NCBI RefSeq assembly: GCF_018131105.1
Contig: NZ_JAFCJI010000001.1
Span: forward strand, 3,818,001 to 3,882,000
DNA from: Bradyrhizobium manausense
GTDB lineage: Bacteria > Pseudomonadota > Alphaproteobacteria > Rhizobiales > Xanthobacteraceae
Direction: 5' to 3'
DNA length: 64,000 nt
Positions 54,909 to 61,483 of this stretch are shown here, piece after piece. A program made the position numbers and the translations under genes. Each line of letters opens with the position of its first letter. Position 1 is the stretch's first letter. Under the pieces are notes generated by a model. The model saw nothing but the letters and a program-made list of their open reading frames with translations, was not told where the DNA came from and did no database searches.

Positions 54909-55649
54909 ATGCATACGATCGTACTGGCCACCCAAAAGGGCGGCAGTGGCAAGAGCACGCTCGCCATCGGCCTCGCGCTGGCTGCCAAGCAGGCCGGCTT
55001 CACCGTCCGCCTGATCGAGACCGACCCGCAGGGCACTCTCTCCAACTGGCAGCGCCGCCGCAACAACGACGACATCGTCGTCGAGCCGATCTATCACGCC
55101 ACCGATTTCGCACCGCGGCTGAAGATGCTGGCCGACAGCGGCCTCCAGCTCGCGATCGTCGACACCGCGGCCGGCCTTTCCGCCGCCACCACCGCCGCGA
55201 TCCGCTACTCCGACCTCTGCCTGATCCCGGCCCGCCCGAGCGTCGCCGACATCGAGGCGACCGTCTCCACCGTCAGCGTCGCGCGCGCCTGGAAGCGTCC
55301 CTACAGCTTCGTGCTCAACCAGACGCCGATCCGCGGCCAGCGCATCGACAACGCGGCCAACGCGCTCGCCGAGGAAGCTGCGCTCGATCTCGCCGAAGTG
55401 CTCGCACGCCCGCTGATCGTGATGCGCAACGACCACCAGGACTCGCTCGCCTCGGGCCTCGCCGTCAGCGAGTTCGCGCCGAACGGCAAGTCGACCGAGG
55501 AGATCCGCGGCCTCTGGCGCTGGATCGAGAACCGTCTCGAACTCTCCGCCGGCAATCTGCTGATCGATCAGGTCCTGTCGGCGACAGGCGGAATGCTGCA
55601 CGCCGCCGGCGAGCCTTCGGTGGATGAGACCACCGTTCTGGCATCCTGA
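54909..55649 (+). CDS. ParA/MinD-family ATPase without a ParB partner
   Basis: A 246-residue ParA-like protein. The deviant Walker A is Q-K-G-G-S-G-K-S-T near residue 10. The D-P-Q-G motif is in I-E-T-D-P-Q-G-T-L near residue 39 and Walker B-like I-V-D-T-A-A-G near residue 82. No parB, parS site, min or cellulose-synthesis gene is adjacent, so it is an orphan ParA; roles in positioning protein complexes are possible. Start ATG 54909 begins directly at the nucleotide domain. Confidence 0.85.
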   Translation: MHTIVLATQKGGSGKSTLAIGLALAAKQAGFTVRLIETDPQGTLSNWQRRRNNDDIVVEPIYHATDFAPRLKMLADSGLQLAIVDTAAGLSAATTAAIRYSDLCLIPARPSVADIEATVSTVSVARAWKRPYSFVLNQTPIRGQRIDNAANALAEEAALDLAEVLARPLIVMRNDHQDSLASGLAVSEFAPNGKSTEEIRGLWRWIENRLELSAGNLLIDQVLSATGGMLHAAGEPSVDETTVLAS

Positions 55650-55706
55650 GCGGGGCGATCGCTCAGGCCGAGGGGACTCTTCGCTCCGGTGAATGAGCCC
55701 AGGCGA

Positions 55707-55744
55707 CGAAGCAATCCGGCGACCAGTCCGGCCGGATTGCTTCG
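55707..55744. terminator. Hairpin between parA-like gene and mutM
   Basis: cgaagcaatccgg (55707-55719) and ccggattgcttcg (55732-55744) are exact 13-base complements. It lies 57 bases after the ParA stop in a 260-base gap between convergent genes. It resembles REP-like palindromes that end in gattgcttcg elsewhere in rhizobia. Confidence 0.5.
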
Positions 55745-55909
55745 CTTCGCGTTTCCCGGCGAGGACGAACGCGTGCCCTCGAACAAAATCTCGAAAACAA
55801 CCCCATGCACAGTAGAACGGCGTCCGGTCAGGCCGACCCGGTGACGATGCGTAGACATCTGACCTGTCAGGCAAAATGACGCTTCGCCGGATTTTGCAGC
55901 GACGTTACG

Positions 55910-56791
55910 TCACTTCTGACATTTCGGACACCAGAACGTCGAGCGGCCGTTCTGGGTGAAGCGCTTGATGGTGCCGCCGCAACGCGGCGTCGTGCATGTC
56001 TCGCCTTCGCGGTCATAGACCTTGAAGGAATGCTGGAAATAGCCGAGCTCGCCCGAGGTCTGGCGATGGTCGCGCAGTGACGAGCCGCCGGCCTTGATGG
56101 CGTCGTTGAGCACGGTGTGGATCGCACCGACCAATCCCTTGGCATGGTCTGTTGGCTCGCCCTTTTTGGTCGACAGCGTCGCGGCGATCCGGCGCGGCGA
56201 CAGATGCGAGCGGTGCAGGGCTTCGCAGACATAGATATTGCCGAGACCCGCGACGACGCGCTGGTCGAGCAGCGCGGCCTTCAGGTTCGTCTTCTTGCCT
56301 TCGCAAGCGCGCGCCAGCATCGCGGCATCGAACTCGTTGCCGAGCGGCTCGGGCCCGAGGTCGCGCAGCAGCGGCTCGTCCTCGAGCGCATTCCGCGCGA
56401 TCACTTTCATGTAACCGAAGCGGCGCGGATCATTGAAGACAATGTCGGCGCCCGAGGACATCCGAAACAGCACGTGGTCGTGCGCGGAATCCTTTCCCTT
56501 TGGATAGTGAAACTCGCCGGGCGCAGCCTCGTTGTCCGGCTTGATGACGCGAAACGAACCGGACATGCCCAGATGCATGAGCAGGACGTCGCCGGAGGCG
56601 AGATCGGCCATGAGATATTTTGCACGCCGGCCTAGGCCCGTAACGACCTGCCCCTGGAGCCGGGCCACGAAATCAGGCTGGAACGGAAAGCGCAAATCGG
56701 GCCTGCGGGCCTCGGCGACGACGATTTTCGCGCCCTCCATGACGGGCTGAAGGCCACGGCGGACGGTCTCGACTTCGGGCAATTCGGGCAT
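55910..56791 (-). CDS. mutM: Formamidopyrimidine-DNA glycosylase Fpg/MutM
   Basis: A 293-residue bifunctional glycosylase/AP lyase that removes 8-oxoguanine. The N-terminal M-P-E-L-P-E-V-E-T supplies the catalytic Pro2 and Glu3. A helix-two-turn-helix segment and a C-terminal zinc finger follow. The finger is C-x4-C (C-T-T-P-R-C) then C-x2-C (C-P-K-C), the first pair being wider than the C-x2-C of E. coli. Divergent from ubiE. Confidence 0.96.
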   Translation of the reverse strand: MPELPEVETVRRGLQPVMEGAKIVVAEARRPDLRFPFQPDFVARLQGQVVTGLGRRAKYLMADLASGDVLLMHLGMSGSFRVIKPDNEAAPGEFHYPKGKDSAHDHVLFRMSSGADIVFNDPRRFGYMKVIARNALEDEPLLRDLGPEPLGNEFDAAMLARACEGKKTNLKAALLDQRVVAGLGNIYVCEALHRSHLSPRRIAATLSTKKGEPTDHAKGLVGAIHTVLNDAIKAGGSSLRDHRQTSGELGYFQHSFKVYDREGETCTTPRCGGTIKRFTQNGRSTFWCPKCQK

Positions 56792-56872
56792 GGTCAGGCA
56801 TTCACCTTATGAGGGCGGTGTGATAGCGCCATTGCGGCGGGCGGGCTATGGTCCGCCCAGTGGAGTAGAGTA

Positions 56873-57634
56873 ATGGATCGGCCGGGCGAAACCACGCATT
56901 TTGGCTTCAGGGACGTCCCCCTGGGGGACAAGCAGACGCTGGTGAACGATGTGTTTCACAGCGTAGCGTCACGCTATGATCTGATGAACGATTTGATGTC
57001 CGGTGGCCTGCACCGGGTCTGGAAGGACATCATGATCAGCGCGCTCGACCCGCCCAGGGGCGACCGGCCGTTTGCGTTGCTCGACGTCGCCGGCGGCACC
57101 GGCGACATCTCGTTCCGCGCTGCCAAGGCGGCGGGCGCCGGCTTCCATGCCACCGTCTGCGACATCAATTCCGACATGCTGGCGGTGGGCCGCGAGCGTG
57201 CCGCCAAGCGCCACCTCGACACCCAGGTCGATTTCGTCGAAGGCAATGCCGAAGCGCTCGCCTTCGCCGACCGGAGCTTTGACGCATATACGATCGCTTT
57301 CGGCATTCGCAACGTGCCTGAAATCGACAAGGCGCTGCGCGAGGCCTATCGCGTGCTCAAGCCCGGCAGCCGCTTCCTGTGCCTGGAATTCTCCACCGTC
57401 GAGATGCCCGGGCTCGACAGGATCTACGACCTGTTCTCGTTCAAGGTGATCCCGCCGCTCGGCCGCATGGTCACGGGCGATTCCGAGTCCTACCAATATC
57501 TCGTCGAATCGATCCGCAAGTTTCCGAAGCCCAATGCCTTCGCCGACATGATCCGGGACGCCGGCTTTTCCCGCGTCAGCTTTCAGACCCTGACCGGCGG
57601 CATCGTGGCACTGCATTCGGGCTGGCGTTTGTGA
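56873..57634 (+). CDS. ubiE: Demethylmenaquinone/2-methoxy-6-polyprenyl-1,4-benzoquinol methylase UbiE
   Basis: A 253-residue SAM-dependent C-methyltransferase of ubiquinone synthesis. It shows S-R-Y-D-L-M-N-D-L-M-S-G-G-L-H-R near residue 33, the SAM loop D-V-A-G-G-T-G-D-I near residue 71 and G-I-R-N-V-P near residue 144. The stop overlaps the ubiB GTG start (GTGA), giving a ubiE-ubiB operon. Confidence 0.97.
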   Translation: MDRPGETTHFGFRDVPLGDKQTLVNDVFHSVASRYDLMNDLMSGGLHRVWKDIMISALDPPRGDRPFALLDVAGGTGDISFRAAKAAGAGFHATVCDINSDMLAVGRERAAKRHLDTQVDFVEGNAEALAFADRSFDAYTIAFGIRNVPEIDKALREAYRVLKPGSRFLCLEFSTVEMPGLDRIYDLFSFKVIPPLGRMVTGDSESYQYLVESIRKFPKPNAFADMIRDAGFSRVSFQTLTGGIVALHSGWRL

Positions 57635-59205
57635 TCTCTGCCATCACCCACATTACGCGCCTGATCCGCGCCGCGTTCGTGTTTGCGCGCGAGGGCGTGT
57701 TCGGCTCCGTCGATCCGAGCTTGGTGCCGCCACCCGGGCAGCTTGCGTTGAAGCTTGCTCGCATTGTCGAGCGCCGCGGTGCCAAGCACGGCCCGCGAAT
57801 CTCACGCGCGCTGACGCGGATGGGGCCGGCCTATCTCAAGCTCGGCCAATTCCTGGCGACGCGCCCTGACGTCGTCGGTTTCAACATGGCCCGCGACCTC
57901 GAAAGCCTCCAGGATCGCCTGCCGCCGTTTCCGCAGGAGGAAGCCGAAGCGGCCATCGCGACGTCGCTGGAGCGGCCCCTGAAGGATGTCTTCATCAGCC
58001 TCAGCGCGCCTGTGGCGGCCGCCTCGATCGCGCAGGTGCATCGCGGCGAAATCGAGCGCGATGGCATCCGCAGGCCTGTGGCGGTCAAGGTGCTCCGGCC
58101 GAACGTGGCGTCGCGCTTTCGTCGCGACCTCTCCGATTTCTTCTTCGTCGCGCACAAGGCCGAGGCCTATTCGGCCGAGGCGCGGCGGCTGCGCCTGATC
58201 GAAGTCATCAACACCATGTCGCGCTCGGTCGCGATGGAGATGGACCTGCGGCTGGAAGCTGCGGCGCTGTCGGAGATGGCGGAGAACACGCGCGACGATC
58301 CTGATTTCCGCGTGCCGACCGTCGACTGGGACCGCACCACGCACAACGTGCTGACGATGGAGTGGATCGACGGCATCGCGCTGAACGACCACAAGCGCCT
58401 GGCCGAAGCGCAGGTCGACCTGCCCGATCTCGGCCGCAAGGTGATCCAGAGTTTCCTGCGCCACGCACTGCGCGACGGCTTCTTCCACGCCGACATGCAT
58501 CCGGGCAATCTGTTCCTCGATGACGCCGGTCGCCTCGTCGCGGTCGATTTCGGCATCATGGGCCGCCTCGGCATGAAGGAGCGGCGCTTCCTCGCCGAAA
58601 TCCTGCTCGGCTTCATCACGCGCGATTATCGCCGCGTCGCCGAGGTGCATTTCGAGGCGGGCTACGTCCCCTCGCATCACTCGGTCGAGAATTTTGCGCA
58701 AGCCATCCGTGCCATCGGCGAGCCGATCCACAATCGCACGGCCGAGGAAATCTCGATGGCGCGGTTGCTGACGCTGCTGCTTGAGGTCACCGGCCTGTTC
58801 GACATGACGACACGGCCCGAGCTGATCCTGCTGCAGAAGACCATGGTGGTGGTCGAGGGCGTGGCGCGCGGCTTCGATCCCAAGCTCGACATCTGGAAGG
58901 TCGCCGATCCCGTCGTGCGCGAATGGATCGAGCGCAATCTCGGACCGATCGGCCGTGTCCAGGGTGCCTTGGCCGGCGGCGGCGACATCGCCCGGGTGCT
59001 GATGCGCCTGCCCGACATCGTGCAGCGCTCGGTCACGGTGCTCGAACAGTTCGAGACCATGACCCGGGACGGGATCAGGCTGTCGCCGGAGAGCATCGCG
59101 GCGATGGGGCGCAGCGAAGGCCGCAAGAACCGCTGGCGCACCGTGGCGCTCTGGATCATTGCCGCGACCTTCATCGGCATCCTGATCGCCGTCCGGAACC
59201 TGTAA
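57631..59205 (+). CDS. ubiB: Ubiquinone biosynthesis atypical kinase UbiB
   Basis: A 524-residue ABC1/ADCK-type protein kinase-like ATPase needed for ubiquinone synthesis. The family's K-x-G-Q appears as Y-L-K-L-G-Q-F-L near residue 70, the A-rich loop as A-A-A-S-I-A-Q-V-H near residue 129, and the catalytic-like D-F-G-I-M-G-R-L-G near residue 306. A membrane anchor lies at the C-terminus (V-A-L-W-I-I-A-A-T-F-I-G-I-L). The GTG start overlaps ubiE; the coaBC region follows after 73 bases. Confidence 0.96.
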   Translation: MISAITHITRLIRAAFVFAREGVFGSVDPSLVPPPGQLALKLARIVERRGAKHGPRISRALTRMGPAYLKLGQFLATRPDVVGFNMARDLESLQDRLPPFPQEEAEAAIATSLERPLKDVFISLSAPVAAASIAQVHRGEIERDGIRRPVAVKVLRPNVASRFRRDLSDFFFVAHKAEAYSAEARRLRLIEVINTMSRSVAMEMDLRLEAAALSEMAENTRDDPDFRVPTVDWDRTTHNVLTMEWIDGIALNDHKRLAEAQVDLPDLGRKVIQSFLRHALRDGFFHADMHPGNLFLDDAGRLVAVDFGIMGRLGMKERRFLAEILLGFITRDYRRVAEVHFEAGYVPSHHSVENFAQAIRAIGEPIHNRTAEEISMARLLTLLLEVTGLFDMTTRPELILLQKTMVVVEGVARGFDPKLDIWKVADPVVREWIERNLGPIGRVQGALAGGGDIARVLMRLPDIVQRSVTVLEQFETMTRDGIRLSPESIAAMGRSEGRKNRWRTVALWIIAATFIGILIAVRNL

Positions 59206-59218
59206 TTTGTCAAAAGCT

Positions 59219-59235
59219 TGATTGCACTGCAATCA
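59219..59235. promoter_or_regulatory. Palindrome 1 upstream of coaBC
   Basis: TGATTGCA-C-TGCAATCA: perfect 8-base arms with a one-base spacer, 13 bases after the ubiB stop. Together with palindrome 2 it forms a possible double operator. Confidence 0.5.
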
Positions 59236-59241
59236 CACGAG

Positions 59242-59258
59242 TGATAGCATCGCTATCA
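59242..59258. promoter_or_regulatory. Palindrome 2 upstream of coaBC (FitA-operator-like)
   Basis: TGATAGC-ATC-GCTATCA: perfect 7-base arms, 20 bases before the coaBC ATG and 9 bases before its ribosome site (GGAGGGG). The half-site matches the TGATAGCA/TGCTATCA octamers I recall for Neisseria FitA. It precedes a gene whose product begins with a FitA-like DNA-binding domain, so autoregulation is likely. Confidence 0.6.
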
Positions 59259-59278
59259 TTCCGTGCTGGAGGGGCGCC

Positions 59279-60727
59279 ATGGCAAGCCTGACCATCCGCA
59301 AGCTCGACGATGCCGTCAAAGCCTATTTGCGGCTGCGCTCGGCCAAGAACCACAGGTCGGTCGAGGAAGAGGTCCGGGTCATCCTCAGGGAGTTGATCGA
59401 AGGCCGCGAGGAGCCCCTGACACCGTTTGCGGTGCCGCCCGAAGCATCCCCTGCGCCGGCTTCGCTGCGCCCCGGCGCTGTCCCTGAGGCCAGCGTCACC
59501 CTGATCATCGGCGGCGGCATTGCGGCCTTCAAGTCGCTCGACCTGATCCGCAGGCTGAAGGAGCGGCGCATCGAGGTTCGCTGCGTGCTGACCAAGGCCG
59601 CCGAGCAATTCGTCACGCCACTCTCGGTCAGCGCCCTCTCCCATGAGCGCGTCTACACGGATTTGTTCGATCCGCAGAGCGAGTTCGACGCCGGGCATAT
59701 TCGCCTCGCGCGCGACTGCGACCTGATCGTGGTGGCGCCGGCCACCGCCGATTTGATGGCGAAGATGGCCAACGGCCATGCCGACGATCTCGCCAGCGCG
59801 ATCCTGCTCGCGACCAATCGCAAGGTGCTGATCGCGCCGGCGATGAATCCGCTGATGTGGAACAACGCCGCAACCCGCCGCAACGTCGCGCAGCTTCAGC
59901 GCGACGGCATCCTTTTCATCGGCCCCAATTCGGGCGAGATGGCCGAAGCGGGCGAAGCCGGCGTCGGCCGCATGTCGGAGGCCATCGAGATCGCCAGCGC
60001 CGCCGAGAAGCTGTTGCGACCGCCACTGCCACGCCCACTCGCCGGCAAGCGCGTGCTGATCACCGCGGGTCCGACGCACGAGCCGATCGATCCGGTGCGC
60101 TACATCGCCAACCGCTCCTCCGGCAAACAGGGTTTTGCGATTGCAGCCGCAGCCCAAGCTGCCGGCGCCGAAGTGATCTTGGTCAGCGGCCCCGTGGACC
60201 TCGGCAATCCCGCCGGCGTGACGGTGAAGCGCGTGGAATCCGCGCGGCAGATGCTGGAGCAGGTGCAATCAGCGCTTCCCGCCGACATCGCAATCTTCGC
60301 CGCCGCGGTTGCCGACTGGCGCGTCGTCAACGAAGGCGAACAGAAGCTGAAGAAGACATCGGCCGGCATGCCGCCGCTTCAGCTGGTCGAGAACCCAGAC
60401 ATCCTCGCCACGATCTCCAAGCTCACCGACAAGCGTCCGCCGCTGGTGGTCGGCTTTGCCGCCGAGACCGAGCACCTCATCGACAACGCCAAGACCAAGC
60501 TCGCCCGCAAGGGCTGCGACTGGATCGTCGCCAACGACGTCTCACCCGCCACCGGCGTGATGGGCGGCGACCGCAACACCGTGCACCTCATCAGCAGGAA
60601 TGCTGCGAACAACGGCGAGATCACGGTTGATTCCTGGCCGGTGATGACCAAGGAACAGGTCGCCATCGAACTGGTCGCGCATATCGTGAAAAGCATGACC
60701 GACACATCCCTGGAGCCGGCATCTTGA
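59279..60727 (+). CDS. coaBC: CoaBC with N-terminal ribbon-helix-helix (FitA-like) domain
   Basis: A 482-residue bifunctional enzyme of coenzyme A synthesis: ligation of cysteine to 4'-phosphopantothenate (CoaB), then decarboxylation (CoaC). Residues 1-42 (M-A-S-L-T-I-R-K-L-D-D..., S-V-E-E-E-V-R-V-I-L) form a FitA/VapB-type RHH DNA-binding domain. A Pro/Ala linker follows to about 75. CoaC has His140 (G-H-I-R-L-A-R) and Asn190 (P-A-M-N-P); the clamp at 215-232 lacks the expected Cys. CoaB spans about 262-475 (N-R-S-S-G-K, A-A-V-A-D-W). Normal CoaBC is about 400 residues. ATG 59279 follows GGAGGGG. The TTG of dut overlaps the stop. Confidence 0.93.
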   Translation: MASLTIRKLDDAVKAYLRLRSAKNHRSVEEEVRVILRELIEGREEPLTPFAVPPEASPAPASLRPGAVPEASVTLIIGGGIAAFKSLDLIRRLKERRIEVRCVLTKAAEQFVTPLSVSALSHERVYTDLFDPQSEFDAGHIRLARDCDLIVVAPATADLMAKMANGHADDLASAILLATNRKVLIAPAMNPLMWNNAATRRNVAQLQRDGILFIGPNSGEMAEAGEAGVGRMSEAIEIASAAEKLLRPPLPRPLAGKRVLITAGPTHEPIDPVRYIANRSSGKQGFAIAAAAQAAGAEVILVSGPVDLGNPAGVTVKRVESARQMLEQVQSALPADIAIFAAAVADWRVVNEGEQKLKKTSAGMPPLQLVENPDILATISKLTDKRPPLVVGFAAETEHLIDNAKTKLARKGCDWIVANDVSPATGVMGGDRNTVHLISRNAANNGEITVDSWPVMTKEQVAIELVAHIVKSMTDTSLEPAS

Positions 60728-61182
60728 GCAGCAAAGTCACGGTCGAACTGCAACGCCTGCCCCATTCGGAAGGCCTGCCGTTGCCGGCCTACCAGACCGC
60801 AGAGGCCGCCGGCCTCGATTTGATGGCGGCGGTGCCGGAAGGCGAGCCGATGACGCTCGCACCAGGCCAATATGCGCTGGTGCCGACGGGCCTCGCGATC
60901 GCCCTGCCGCCAGGACATGAGGCGCAGGTGCGGCCCCGCTCCGGGCTTGCGGCCAAGCACGGCGTCACCGTGCTCAACACGCCCGGCACCATCGACGCCG
61001 ATTACCGCGGCGAGATCAAGGTGATCCTGATCAACCACGGCGCCGCTCCTTTCGTGATCAAGCGCGGCGAGCGCATCGCGCAGATGGTGATTGCGCCGGT
61101 GCTCCAGGCCGCGCTGGTTCCAGTTGCGACGCTGTCCTCGACCGATCGCGGCGCCGGCGGTTTCGGGTCGACGGGGCGCTAG
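60724..61182 (+). CDS. dut: dUTP diphosphatase
   Basis: A 152-residue trimeric dUTPase that keeps uracil out of DNA and supplies dUMP. Motifs: A-A-G-L-D-L-M-A-A (1), R-S-G-L-A-A-K-H-G-V (2), N-T-P-G-T-I-D-A-D-Y-R-G-E (3), R-I-A-Q-M-V (4) and the C-terminal R-G-A-G-G-F-G-S-T-G (5). It starts with TTG inside the coaBC stop (TTGA); coaBC-dut is a widespread pair. Confidence 0.97.
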   Translation: MSSKVTVELQRLPHSEGLPLPAYQTAEAAGLDLMAAVPEGEPMTLAPGQYALVPTGLAIALPPGHEAQVRPRSGLAAKHGVTVLNTPGTIDADYRGEIKVILINHGAAPFVIKRGERIAQMVIAPVLQAALVPVATLSSTDRGAGGFGSTGR

Positions 61183-61483
61183 GCGCGCATCGCGTTCGAT
61201 TGATCGCGACGCTCTCTCCGTTCCCTCCCCTAGTGGAGGAGGGAATGCACCTCCGTTGAAGCGCGACCGTGTCTCATCCCATCTGCCGCTAACGCGCGGG
61301 ACCACCAGCCGAATCTCCCGCAGAATTACGTGGAACTGGAACCCGGCGTTCGGCATTTTTTTGGGACCGTGTTTGCGTTCACGGTCTGGACTCTTACCGG
61401 TGGAGTCGCGGTGAGGGTATTGTCGTTTGATTCGCGCACGACGGGGGTCGGCGCGCGTCAATTCGTGCGGTCTTGGGGCAACT
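61183..61483. other. dut-divL intergenic region with terminator-like hairpin
   Basis: 301 bases. A hairpin at 61221-61245 (ttccctcc / ggagggaa) may end the ubiE-to-dut transcript. The rest probably contains the divL promoter, but I find no convincing -35/-10 pair or CtrA box. Confidence 0.45.

Noticed and set aside
57379..57630. Upstream extension of ubiB
   Set aside because: It overlaps ubiE in another frame; the GTG overlapping the ubiE stop is the normal coupled start.
59205..59279. A separate small antitoxin gene upstream of coaBC
   Set aside because: The RHH domain reads in frame without a stop into CoaC, so it is one gene.
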